Source: Haloferax gibbonsii ATCC 33959
GTDB taxonomy: Archaea; Halobacteriota; Halobacteria; Halobacteriales; Haloferacaceae
Direction of reading: 5' to 3'
Assembly (NCBI RefSeq): GCF_000336775.1
Contig: NZ_AOLJ01000028.1
Coordinates: forward strand, 62,001-126,000
DNA: 64,000 nucleotides
The notes beneath the pieces are model-generated. The model ran no database searches and was not told where the DNA came from. It saw only the letters and a list, made by a program, of their open reading frames with translations. The position numbers and the translations under genes were made by a program. How positions within the stretch are numbered: the first letter of the stretch is position 1; each line of letters begins with the position of its first letter. Below, piece by piece: positions 39,842 to 47,659 of the stretch.

Positions 39842-40062
39842 GAGAGCGGGCGGACGAGGTCGAGCGGGCGGTGCTCGCGCTTCTCGACCGCCGCGGACCG
39901 ACGCCGATAGACGAGATACTCGCCGGAGTGGACGGACATCCGATCGAGATAGAACACGCCTGTAGCCGACTCCAGCGGGCGGGCGAACTCCGAAGCCGGA
40001 GTTGCGGCGTGTACGCTCGCCCGACCTCTCACCAGGGCCACCCTCCCATGGACAGACACTAG
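39838..40062 (+). CDS. Small winged-helix DNA-binding protein
   Basis: The protein has 74 residues from GTG 39838 (76 from GTG 39832). ADEVERAVLALLDRRGPTPID followed by EILAGVDGHPIEIEHACSRLQRAG fits three helices of a winged helix, and ELRSRSCGVYARP the wing. Many haloarchaeal genomes contain such one-domain regulators. It overlaps the 31-residue frame upstream. Its stop (TAG 40060-40062) directly precedes the TATA box of the zinc-ribbon gene. Target unknown. Confidence 0.65.
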   Translation: MRERADEVERAVLALLDRRGPTPIDEILAGVDGHPIEIEHACSRLQRAGELRSRSCGVYARPTSHQGHPPMDRH

Positions 40063-40067
40063 TATAA
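40063..40067 (+). promoter_or_regulatory. TATA box of the 42-residue zinc-ribbon gene
   Basis: TATAA centred 28 nt before ATG 40093; sequence context AGTATAACT. Confidence 0.6.
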
Positions 40068-40092
40068 CTCGCCCTCCGCCGAGGACTCAGCC

Positions 40093-40221
40093 ATGACGAA
40101 CTCAGTCACGGGGCGACTGTCGGCCCAACGATGCCCGGAGTGCGGTTCGGAGACGCAGACGCGACACGGAATCGAACGCTGTACGGACTGTACGTGGCGC
40201 GCGCCACAGGGGGCCGACTGA
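40093..40221 (+). CDS. Zinc-ribbon micro-protein, 42 residues
   Basis: The frame encodes 42 residues with two C-x2-C knuckles: RCPECGS (Cys14, Cys17) and RCTDCTW, separated by about 15 residues, enough for one zinc ribbon. A well-placed TATA box supports a leaderless gene. Haloarchaea express many one-domain zinc finger proteins below 60 residues, some of them regulators of motility, biofilm or lipid traits. No function can be given here. It is shorter than standard gene-calling limits and could be missed in annotation. Confidence 0.75.
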   Translation: MTNSVTGRLSAQRCPECGSETQTRHGIERCTDCTWRAPQGAD

Positions 40222-40333
40222 ACGGAAAGACGCTGTCGGTACCGCGGGCGCGACCCGTCGAGCCGACACCACCGTGTCCGGAGTAAACCGGGGAGAAAGT
40301 TATCGAATCGAATAACGAGCGGGGTCGACGGCG

Positions 40334-41074
40334 TTACGGAGTTGACTCCGCGTACTGGTTGAGGAGTTTCGCCTCGGCCTTCCGGAGATGTTCGAGCAGC
40401 GTGGTCTTCGAGATGTCGAGTTCGTCGGCCAGTTCCCGCGTCGTCGTCGCCCGCGGCCACGTGTAGTAGTCGCGCCGGCAGGCGAGTTCGAACACCTCGC
40501 GCTGGCGGTTCGAGAGCTTGTCCAGTTGGTGCGAGACGTGGTTCTTCGCGCCGGCGACGGAGGTGACCTTGGTGACGATGATTTCGGCCTGATTCGCCGC
40601 CTCCAGCGAGTCGAGGCGCTCGCGGAGGTCGGCCCGGTCGTCGGTGTCGATGACCGGCCAGTACTCCCATCCGTCGTCGACGCGGACGGGCGCGTCGTGG
40701 ACGAAGCCGTGCGACAGAAGCGAGTCGGTCATGCTGTTTTCGGGGTCGTACTCGACCATCATCTCCCGCGTCGTGTTACCGACGTTCGACGCGCCGTTGT
40801 CGAACTCGTGGCGGGGGCTCAACTCGGAGACGGAGTCGGTCAACCGCGACCGCTCGGTCGCGCGGACGAAATCGTCGATGTCCTCGACCCGGTCGGCGTA
40901 GACCGTGAAGTGTCCCTTGACCGTGTCTTCGGGCGTGTTGTACACGGTGTGAGCGGTGACCCCGGCGTCGACGTTCTCCGTCACTTCCAGCGTCCAGCAG
41001 TCCGGGTGCCAGACCTTGAGCGTGAGTCTGGTCGGGCCCGTGAGTTCGGAATTCGGTGCGCTAGCGTTCGACAT
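40334..41074 (-). CDS. Bat-type helix-turn-helix regulator (HTH_10)
   Basis: The protein has 246 residues. An N-terminal sensing domain (about 1-180) begins with TLKVWHPDCWTLEVTE, typical of haloarchaeal regulators related to bacterio-opsin activator. The C-terminal HTH_10 domain reads LSNRQREVFELACRRDYYTW, then PRATTTRELADELDISKTTL and LEHLRKAEAKLLNQ. A TATA element (41101-41110) lies 27-36 nt before ATG 41074. It is monocistronic. The signal and targets are unknown; an imperfect inverted repeat lies just past its stop (about 40302-40320). Confidence 0.92.
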   Translation of the reverse strand: MSNASAPNSELTGPTRLTLKVWHPDCWTLEVTENVDAGVTAHTVYNTPEDTVKGHFTVYADRVEDIDDFVRATERSRLTDSVSELSPRHEFDNGASNVGNTTREMMVEYDPENSMTDSLLSHGFVHDAPVRVDDGWEYWPVIDTDDRADLRERLDSLEAANQAEIIVTKVTSVAGAKNHVSHQLDKLSNRQREVFELACRRDYYTWPRATTTRELADELDISKTTLLEHLRKAEAKLLNQYAESTP

Positions 41075-41100
41075 ACGACGACGGTTTCGTCCCCGCGGCG

Positions 41101-41110
41101 TATATATTCA
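41101..41110 (-). promoter_or_regulatory. TATA-like promoter of the HTH_10 regulator
   Basis: On the minus strand this reads TGAATATATA, 27-36 nt before ATG 41074. Confidence 0.65.
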
Positions 41111-41222
41111 ACCGACCATGGGAGGGCGGTATAGCCAACGCTCCCACCCGCGTTCGCCGACGGCTCCGAACCGAAGCCACGCATCAAACCCGAGAACAGA
41201 CCGCTCGAATAGGGGCGAGTGA

Positions 41223-41371
41223 ATTGCCGCAGACTCCCTAGAGACGGTACTGGACAACCCGGCGATGCGGGAGGCGCTCTCGGTCGTCGTGGAACGGTCG
41301 AAGGACACGACATCGACCCTTCGGGGTGGTCGGTCGTCTCGGACTCGACCGCCGCAAAGGAAGCCGAGTAG
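41223..41371 (+). pseudogene. Frameshifted coding remnant
   Basis: From 41223 one frame reads IAADSLETVLDNPAMREALS VVVE. From about 41295 a second frame reads VEGHDIDPSGWSVVSDSTA and ends KEAE before TAG 41369-41371. Insertion of a single base near 41297-41300 would join them into one acidic halophilic tail. A TGA precedes the first part, and no start codon with a promoter is seen. It looks like the decayed 3' end of a gene. The family is not identified. Confidence 0.4.
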
Positions 41372-41426
41372 CCCCCGAGTCGACGGCGTTGGCGGCGTCG
41401 ACGGTCGCGTTCGGTACCCGCGGCCC

Positions 41427-42119
41427 TCACTCCAGCGTGAGCGAGAAGCCCCACGTCGCCTCCCGTCTGTCGTCGTCAGCGGACCCCGAGAGCCCGCCAG
41501 TGGCGAAGTCAGCCTCGAAGCGGAACTCGCCGACCGGGAGACAGCTCACTTCCTCGTCCTCGGACTGGGCGACGCCGTAGAGGTTCAGCAGCTCCGACCG
41601 CGACTCGCCGGGTTCGAGCGAGAGAATCCGGTACTCCTCGGTCACGGCGATATGGTCTTCGAGCCGCCAACAGCCCGCCTCGGCGGGATACTCGCCGTCC
41701 GCGGGGAGGAAGATGAGGTCGTTCGTCGTGTCCGAGACGTACTGGAAGAAGACCGTTCTCCCCTCGCCGACCTCGACGACCTCGTCGCCGGTGTTCGTCA
41801 GCGTGATGCGGACCTGCGGCGGGTGGTCCTCGGTCGCGAGGTCCTCCGTTATCTCGATTTCGTGTTCGACGGGCACGTCGGGGTCGTCGTCGACGCCGAC
41901 GAGCGAGATGCCGGGACCGCCGGACGGGCGGGTGCCGCCGGTGCCGTCGTCGGTGCCGTTTCCGTCCGGGAGGTCGTCCGTCGTGTCCGTCGGCTCGTCG
42001 GTCGTCTCGTCGTCAGTCGTCGCGCCGTCGTCCGACCCGCCGTCGCCGACGCAGCCGGCGAGGAGACCGAACGAGAGGAGGGCGGTCGAACCGAGGAAGG
42101 TGCGTCGTGTCAGGGACAT
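41427..42119 (-). CDS. Secreted Tat lipoprotein, unknown function
   Basis: The protein has 230 residues. It begins with a twin-arginine motif TRRTFLGSTALLSFG and a lipobox LAGC, then a D/T/G-rich linker of about 50 residues. The mature domain (about 75-230) is mostly beta, with VRITLTNTGDEVVEVGEG and SLEPGESRSELLNLYG, and resembles extracellular Ig-like domains that many haloarchaeal lipoproteins carry. A TATA-like GTTATTCC lies about 25 nt before ATG 42119. No partner genes are obvious. Confidence 0.88.
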   Translation of the reverse strand: MSLTRRTFLGSTALLSFGLLAGCVGDGGSDDGATTDDETTDEPTDTTDDLPDGNGTDDGTGGTRPSGGPGISLVGVDDDPDVPVEHEIEITEDLATEDHPPQVRITLTNTGDEVVEVGEGRTVFFQYVSDTTNDLIFLPADGEYPAEAGCWRLEDHIAVTEEYRILSLEPGESRSELLNLYGVAQSEDEEVSCLPVGEFRFEADFATGGLSGSADDDRREATWGFSLTLE

Positions 42120-42177
42120 ACCCGTTAATCGTCGCGGACGGGAATAACCCTACGCGAGAGTCAAATCGCGATTTGAG

Positions 42178-42867
42178 TCACGGGGCGGCGTCGCGGTGGC
42201 TGCGGTAGTGCTCCCACTCCGCGTCGGTGCCGTAGTGGACGAGCAAGTCGGTCGCGGTCTGCTCTGCGACCCCCGACGCGCGCCTGAGCGCGGCGGTGTT
42301 CCGTTCGAGCACCGCGGCCGCGACGGCGTCCGCGCTCCCGAAGTGCTCGAAGAGCGCCCGCGAGACGCGGTCGCCGGCGTTGGGAACCGGCGCGCAGGCC
42401 GCCCGGATGCGCGCCCGTTCGGCCCGGTCGTCCACGCGGTCGACCCACGTCCGAACCCACGCGGCGACCGCCTCGCGGTCCTCGTCCGACGCCGGCGGCT
42501 CGAACTCGCGGACCGAGTCGTCGACGACGCCGCCGAACCGCGCCGAGACGGAGAGGCCGCCCGGATGCGGGAGGACGTGGACGCCCAGCGAGTCGCCGGG
42601 GTCGATACCGACGAGCACCGCGGGGACGGCCTTCTCGAAGCGGAGCGCGAAGTTCGCCGGCCGCGGCTCGCCGGGGGGATAGATGACCCACTCGTCGCTC
42701 GGCAGTTCGACGCGCTCCGGAAGCCAGCCGAGCTCGTCGCTCTCGGCGGGGGCGGCGTCCTCGGTCGCCGGGTCTGTGTCGCGTGTCACGTCGGTCCCTC
42801 GCTCGGGGGCGTCGGAAATCGACGCCGTTCGTCGCGTGGACGGACTGACCGGGCGCTGATAAGACAC
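42178..42867 (-). CDS. Helix-hairpin-helix domain protein
   Basis: The protein has 229 residues from GTG 42867, or 203 from GTG 42789. The first 26 residues are basic and serine-rich, so the later start is possible. The central part (VIYPPGEPRPANFALRFEKA onward) is an alpha/beta domain not recognised. The C-terminal 60 residues hold a helix-hairpin-helix pair: RVSRALFEHFGSADAVAAAV and RRASGVAEQTATDLLVHYG, like the HhH pair at the end of XPF/Hef nucleases and RuvA. DNA binding is a reasonable guess. It lies alone on its strand. Confidence 0.8.
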   Translation of the reverse strand: MSYQRPVSPSTRRTASISDAPERGTDVTRDTDPATEDAAPAESDELGWLPERVELPSDEWVIYPPGEPRPANFALRFEKAVPAVLVGIDPGDSLGVHVLPHPGGLSVSARFGGVVDDSVREFEPPASDEDREAVAAWVRTWVDRVDDRAERARIRAACAPVPNAGDRVSRALFEHFGSADAVAAAVLERNTAALRRASGVAEQTATDLLVHYGTDAEWEHYRSHRDAAP

Positions 42868-42980
42868 GCGGTTACGACTGCCGGGCGACGCGGACTGTCA
42901 CGCGGAGCGACCGATTACCACGCTCGGCACGAACTACTCACACCCGGCCGCTCAAGTACATCGAGCACGAACGCGTCTCT

Positions 42981-43220
42981 ATGCCCGTCGTAGAAGTCAA
43001 TCTCCCGGACGAACTGCTCGTCGAGTTCGAACAGCTCGTCGACGAAGAGTTCATCAGCGAAGAACAGGCCGTCGAGGAGCTCCTCTCGATGGGAATGGAC
43101 GCCTACGGTGCCCCCGTCGACGACGAGGACGGCGTCCAGTCCGACTTCGTCCAGAGCGCCCAGAACAACCTCTTCGACACCGCCGGCGACCCCGGCGGAC
43201 TCGACGACGACGTGCTCTGA
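42981..43220 (+). CDS. Small ribbon-helix-helix-like protein
   Basis: The protein has 79 residues. The N-terminal half (PVVEVNLPDELLVEFEQLV, then FISEEQAVEELLSMGMDAYG) has the beta-helix-helix spacing of RHH DNA-binding proteins. The C-terminal half is strongly acidic and probably flexible. It stands alone without a toxin gene next to it, so it is more likely a stand-alone regulator than an antitoxin. Genes of this form are frequent in haloarchaea. Confidence 0.78.
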   Translation: MPVVEVNLPDELLVEFEQLVDEEFISEEQAVEELLSMGMDAYGAPVDDEDGVQSDFVQSAQNNLFDTAGDPGGLDDDVL

Positions 43221-43597
43221 GGCGGCGACGCTCCGCCTGAACCGTCGGCACCGCGGCACCGCGCCGAACCGAACCGTTCTCGGACGAGAGCGTCTGCCTC
43301 GCCGACTCGGCAGGTCCGCTGACCGTGGAGACCATCTCTCTCGCCCCGGTATGCTGTGGATAACCGAGGCGAAACCGTCGGTTTTCTCGACTCTCACGAA
43401 TCGAATCCGGTCGGGCGCGTTCGAATCCGCAGTTCGGTCGGCGACGCGACGAACCCCCGACGGCGCAGTCTGACCCCGTCGCGGACGGCCGCCCACGCTC
43501 TGACCCCCGAGTCGAGCGGTCAGAACCGACTCCCGGCACCGACCCCGAACCCGTTAGCGGACCCATACTAATTCCGTCACCGCGCGACGGTTCAGGC
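43221..43597. other. Intergenic region of 377 bp
   Basis: GC-rich sequence with no frame of halophilic composition. The only recognised element is the promoter of the ATP-grasp gene at its right end. Confidence 0.5.
43564..43573 (+). promoter_or_regulatory. TATA-like promoter of the ATP-grasp gene
   Basis: CATACTAATT lies 25-34 nt before ATG 43598. Confidence 0.6.
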
Positions 43598-44896
43598 ATG
43601 TCCAAACGCGCGCACGCCCGGAACTCGGTGCTCGTTCCGTCGGGCAACTACACTTGCATCCGGTCGCTCGGCGAGCGGGGAATCCACACGGTGATGGCCT
43701 CCGAACACGACGACACGCCGGCGGCCTCGTCCCGATTCTGCGACGAACTCGTCCGCATTCCCGCCCCGAAAGACGACCTCGTTGCCTACAAGGACGCCCT
43801 CGTCGGCATCGCCGCCCGACCGGACGTGAAGACCATCATCCCGACGCGGCCGGAAGACGGCTACATCTTCTCGAAGTACCTCGACGAGTTCGAGCAGTAC
43901 GTCGACCTCGTCGTCCCCGACTTCGAGACGCTCCGCCGGGTCCACGACCGAAAACTCCTCTACGAGGCCGCCGTCGAGGCCGGCGTCCCCATGCCGCGGA
44001 CCCGCCTGTTCAGCGAGGTCGAGGCGTTCGACGAGCCCTCGATTATCAAGCCGCGGTACAACGTCGTCGCCGGCGAGTACGTCGACAGCTACGACCCCCA
44101 CGAGTACGACATCGTCAAGAGCGTCCGCCACGTCCGCCCCGGCGACCGCCCGGACCCCGACGAGATATACGCCGAGATGAAACACGACCCCATCGTGCAG
44201 GACTACGTCCCGACCGAGGACAAGTACATGTTCGCGGCGCTGTACGACCACGGCGAGCCCCTCGCGACGTTCCAGCACCTCCAGATTCGCGGGAACTCCT
44301 ACACCGGCGGCGGCGGCGTCTACCGGACTTCGGTGTACGACCCCGAACTCGAATCCGTCGCGCGGAAGCTCCTCGGCCACATCAACTGGCACGGCCTCGC
44401 GTGCATCGAGTACCTCAAGGACGCCGAGACGGGCGAGTTCAAACTCATCGAAATCAACCCCCGGATGTGGCAGTCGCTCCCCTCGACCGTCCGCGCGGGC
44501 GCCGACTTCCCGTACTACTACTGGCTGCAGGCGACCGGGCAGAAACACCGCATCGAACCGGGGTACGAACTCGGCGTCGGCACCCACTACCTCTGGGGCG
44601 AACTCGGCTACGTGATGAGCGTCCGCCGCGACGACTCGCCGCTCGTCGAGCGCCCGTCGCTCGCCAAGACCGTCTGGGAGGTCGCCGCCTCCATCTACCA
44701 CGAGCCGAGATTCGACCTCGCGCGACTCGACGACCCGGTTCCCTTCGCCCGCTACGTGCACCACGCGCTGTTCAACCGGGGCGGCGACGAGACCGAAGAG
44801 GAACCGACCGCCGACCGCGACGGTGACGGAGACGAGTCGGAAGAACCGAGGACCGGCATCACGCTGACGCCGGGGCTCAACTTCAGGGGTCGCTGA
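43598..44896 (+). CDS. ATP-grasp carboxylate-amine ligase family protein
   Basis: The protein has 432 residues. The N-terminal pre-ATP-grasp domain contains VLVPSGNYTCIRSLGERGIH. The ATP-grasp core follows: KLLYEAAVEAGVPMPRTRLF, SIIKPRY with the nucleotide lysine, IVQDYVP, and the metal-binding FKLIEINPRMWQS (about 285-297). Such proteins join a carboxylate to an amine through acyl phosphate and are frequent in surface polysaccharide loci. The last 50 residues are acidic and disordered. It begins the glycan-related region; its substrates are unknown. Confidence 0.91.
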   Translation: MSKRAHARNSVLVPSGNYTCIRSLGERGIHTVMASEHDDTPAASSRFCDELVRIPAPKDDLVAYKDALVGIAARPDVKTIIPTRPEDGYIFSKYLDEFEQYVDLVVPDFETLRRVHDRKLLYEAAVEAGVPMPRTRLFSEVEAFDEPSIIKPRYNVVAGEYVDSYDPHEYDIVKSVRHVRPGDRPDPDEIYAEMKHDPIVQDYVPTEDKYMFAALYDHGEPLATFQHLQIRGNSYTGGGGVYRTSVYDPELESVARKLLGHINWHGLACIEYLKDAETGEFKLIEINPRMWQSLPSTVRAGADFPYYYWLQATGQKHRIEPGYELGVGTHYLWGELGYVMSVRRDDSPLVERPSLAKTVWEVAASIYHEPRFDLARLDDPVPFARYVHHALFNRGGDETEEEPTADRDGDGDESEEPRTGITLTPGLNFRGR

Positions 44897-45103
44897 GCAG
44901 ACTGGGTGTCGGTGCGCCGCCGCTCGCCGCGGGGCTGTTTGAATTCCGAGCGCGTGCCGAAGTGGCGTGCTGGGCGGAGAGGATGTCGTCAGACAGTAGT
45001 GATTTTATTCCGCGTAGAATTTTATGAAAATCCAGTTGATAGGTATGTCAAAGAGTAGGTGAGCCGCCAACGACTCGGCTCGAACAGGTCGGAGAAGACA
45101 CCC

Positions 45104-45532
45104 CTAGTATCTCGGTTCGATGCGGTCGACGAGCCCATCGAAATCCGTGTCGAAACTCAACACGGCGTCGATGCCACGCGACTCGCACAGCGAGACGATG
45201 GTCGCATCGGTGAAGCTGAGGTCGTGGTCCTCGTATCGACGGAGCGTCTCCAGCGACGCCCGGACGTCGTCCGGTTCGACGTGAATCAGCTCGAACACGT
45301 TCGGAAACGGTTCCTCGCCGAGAATGCGACTGGCGACGGTATCCGCAGCCTCGAACGAACCCGTTCGAGCGCGCGTGAGCGTTACCGTCTCGTCGAGGAC
45401 GTAGTCGTTCGTGTACGGCTGTCCGAACTCCCCGTCGAACAGTTCGTCGAACGCGCTGACGGCTTGGTCGTGCCGGTCGGCATCCGTATCGTGGTGCGCG
45501 AAGAACACGCCGGTATCGACGAGGACGCTCAT
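45104..45532 (-). CDS. vapC: VapC-type PIN domain ribonuclease toxin
   Basis: The protein has 142 residues. Acidic residues that bind Mg2+ in PIN nucleases are in place: VLVDTGVFFA (Asp6), YVLDETVTL (Glu48), LSFTDATIV (Asp109) and SFDTDFDGL (Asp128/Asp130). Such toxins cleave tRNA or rRNA when not bound by antitoxin. The start overlaps the stop of the antitoxin gene by 4 nt, as usual for vapBC. The closest relatives likely belong to the VapC group with YVLDE after a long first helix. Confidence 0.93.
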   Translation of the reverse strand: MSVLVDTGVFFAHHDTDADRHDQAVSAFDELFDGEFGQPYTNDYVLDETVTLTRARTGSFEAADTVASRILGEEPFPNVFELIHVEPDDVRASLETLRRYEDHDLSFTDATIVSLCESRGIDAVLSFDTDFDGLVDRIEPRY

Positions 45533-45804
45533 CCGTACAGCACGTCGTCGATGTCGTCTTCCGTCGTCGTGACGCCGGACGAGACCATCCCGTCGTGGAA
45601 CTGCTCGCGCTCGGACTCCGAAAGCGGGACACGCTTCTCGCGGAACGAGTCGATGAGGTCCGCCTTGGACTCGACGGCGTTCTCGACGAGCCGCGCCAAG
45701 ACTTCCTGCTGCGTCACTCGCGTCCCGGTCTGCAGCCGAATCTCGGCCTGTAACCGTTCGAGACGAGATTTCGTGTCGTCGTCCATCTTCACCGACGTGG
45801 CCAT
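45529..45804 (-). CDS. vapB: VapB-type antitoxin
   Basis: The protein has 91 residues. The N-terminus SVKMDDDTKSRLERLQAEI and GTRVTQQEVLARLVENAVE form a ribbon-helix-helix DNA-binding unit. The C-terminal part, with LSESEREQFHDGM and an acidic tail, should wrap around the toxin. It is the first gene of the pair and probably represses the operon together with VapC through the repeated sites just upstream. Confidence 0.9.
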   Translation of the reverse strand: MATSVKMDDDTKSRLERLQAEIRLQTGTRVTQQEVLARLVENAVESKADLIDSFREKRVPLSESEREQFHDGMVSSGVTTTEDDIDDVLYG

Positions 45805-45809
45805 GTTCG

Positions 45810-45846
45810 CTGGTAGAACATGCTACTGGGTAAGGTTTGCTACCAG
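45810..45846. promoter_or_regulatory. Inverted-repeat operator of the vapBC promoter
   Basis: CTGGTAG (45810-45816) and CTACCAG (45840-45846) are perfect reverse complements. A related GCTACTGG lies between them (45822-45829). The array starts 6 nt before the vapB ATG and covers the expected TATA position (CTTACC on the minus strand), so binding would shut off transcription. Confidence 0.6.
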
Positions 45847-45877
45847 TCTGACTGGAGAAATACGGACCGGCGTCGGC

Positions 45878-47308
45878 TCACTCGTCGCGGAACGCGCAGG
45901 TCGCGGTGTAGGACACGTTATCGAGCAGGAGTTCGACGCCGCGGGTCCGGGTCGGCGGGCCGCTGACGTTGATGCTGGATGACTCGACGGCGCAGTTCGA
46001 CGCGCGGTTGACGAGCACGCCACCGACCCGGCCGTTCGGCAGGTGGATACAGCTATCGACGATGCGGGAGCCGTTTCGGTTCTCGTCGACGACGACCGCC
46101 GAGCCGTAGGGTTGGCTCTCGCACGCCCCCGAGATGGTGACGTTGTCGAGGACCATCCCCCACGGCTCCCGCGCGATGTCGGTGTCGACCGGTCCCGCGT
46201 AGATGGTCTGGACGCCGGTGTCGTTGACGATGCGGCAGTTACGCAGGGTGAAGCCGCCGTGGCTCCCGTACGTCGGGGCGGTGATGATGCCCGGAGAGGA
46301 GGGACTCGACCGGAAGATGAAGTCGCAGTCCTCGATGAGAACCCCCGTGTAGCCGTGGCCCGTCGAGTCGATGCGGAGGCCCTCGGGACTGTCGAGTCTG
46401 TCGCCCTCCCGCGCGTGTTCGTTGAGGTTGTCGGCGTCGACGATGACCGTCGCGCCCTTGATCCACGAGGTCTTCGTGGGGTGGTCGCCCGCGGAGATGC
46501 GCATGTTGGTGTTGTCGTTGTTCTTGAACAGGCCGCCCTCGACGCGGAGGACACCGCGGGTGTGGGTCGCGCGGAACGACGACGACCCGCGCTGTTCGAT
46601 GTGGCAGTCTATCATCCTGACCTCGCCGACCGACCGCTCGGTGATGCGAATCCCGGCGACGCCGTTCGGGTAGCCGGGGAGCGCCGCGCCCTCGCGCATG
46701 TAGACGCGACGGATGACGTTGACGCCCTCCACCGAAGTGCAATCGAAGAGGAGCAGTTGGTCGCGCGCGTGGCTGTCCGTGGGGGTTCGACCGAGCCACT
46801 CGACGTCCTCGATGAGCGCGCCGTCGTCGTTGGCGAGCCAGATGTCGGCGCTCGTGGTGTCGTCGTCGGTCTGCTGGACGGAGAAGTTCTTCAGGACGTG
46901 GTGGTCCCCGCTCGTGATTCGGAGCATCCGGAACCGCTCGCCGGGGTCCGCCGGCGGGAAGACGAACTGCACGTCCTTGTGGGAGTCGCCGAGGCCGACG
47001 AGTCGGAAGTTCGAGACGCCGCGGTCCCAGTCGTGCTCGCGGGTGATGAGGTAGTCGCCCGGCGGGAACTCGACGGCCGTGTCGTCGCCGTACACCCCGT
47101 CGAGGATGTCGTCGACCGGCTCTTGGCCCGTCGGGTCCATCCCGAGGTCGTCGACCGCGTCGAAGACGGTGAGGTCCGGTTCGGGCGTCGGCGTCTCCTC
47201 GGTCGTCGGCGTCTCGGTCGGCGTCTCCTCGTCCGGCGTGTTACAGCCGGCGAGCGCGGCACCGATGCCGACCGCGCCGAGCGTCTTCAGGTAGGTTCTG
47301 CGATTCAC
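45878..47308 (-). CDS. Tat lipoprotein with right-handed beta-helix (pectate-lyase-like) domain
   Basis: The protein has 476 residues. It starts NRRTYLKTLGAVGIGAALAG C, a twin-arginine signal with lipobox (Cys22), then a T/P/E-rich linker. The main part has repeated short strands typical of parallel beta-helices: DHHVLKNFSVQQTDDD, GVLRVEGGLFKNNDNTN, GVLIEDCDFIF, GGFTLRNCRI. The protein is a paralogue of the first half of the 919-residue protein encoded at 51.7-54.5 kb. Beta-helix proteins of this kind bind or cleave polysaccharides; active-site residues are not evident. The surface location and glycan gene neighbours suggest a role with exopolysaccharide. Confidence 0.88.
   Translation of the reverse strand: MNRRTYLKTLGAVGIGAALAGCNTPDEETPTETPTTEETPTPEPDLTVFDAVDDLGMDPTGQEPVDDILDGVYGDDTAVEFPPGDYLITREHDWDRGVSNFRLVGLGDSHKDVQFVFPPADPGERFRMLRITSGDHHVLKNFSVQQTDDDTTSADIWLANDDGALIEDVEWLGRTPTDSHARDQLLLFDCTSVEGVNVIRRVYMREGAALPGYPNGVAGIRITERSVGEVRMIDCHIEQRGSSSFRATHTRGVLRVEGGLFKNNDNTNMRISAGDHPTKTSWIKGATVIVDADNLNEHAREGDRLDSPEGLRIDSTGHGYTGVLIEDCDFIFRSSPSSPGIITAPTYGSHGGFTLRNCRIVNDTGVQTIYAGPVDTDIAREPWGMVLDNVTISGACESQPYGSAVVVDENRNGSRIVDSCIHLPNGRVGGVLVNRASNCAVESSSINVSGPPTRTRGVELLLDNVSYTATCAFRDE
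46481..46609. repeat. 129-bp tract nearly identical to 53594-53722
   Basis: The two tracts, within the paralogous beta-helix genes, differ at one position while flanking sequence is clearly more diverged. They are direct repeats 7.1 kb apart. Confidence 0.85.
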
Positions 47309-47659
47309 CGGCGACCACCCGCGTGCTCGGGGCGTTCCCGGTGACTGTCGGGCGTCCGTCGAGCGTCGGGGCCGGGTCGCCTCGAAGGGCGAGACGAGAG
47401 TTGGAGAGAGAGGGACCGACGTCGGTTACACATGTTTCCCGTCAGTTGGACCGGGGAGGTGATTGGTAAACGGTGTGTAACCGCGGGTGGCGGGGAGAAA
47501 GCCCCTGAATTCGGGCGGGTCGACGGCGGCGAAACGGGCGAGAGACTGTGCGAAAGGACGGGTCAAAATCGGCGACAGTCGCGGTTTCCGACGCCGTCAG
47601 TCCGTGGCTACGGAAATTACGAGTGGCATTACTATCGACTCGTGACGACAGTTATCCGT
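47309..47659. other. Divergent intergenic region of 351 bp
   Basis: It separates the beta-helix lipoprotein gene from the deacetylase-like gene and should hold both promoters. GTAACC/GGTTAC-like sequences occur around 47425-47480, but no clear TATA box was assigned and no gene is seen. Confidence 0.4.
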
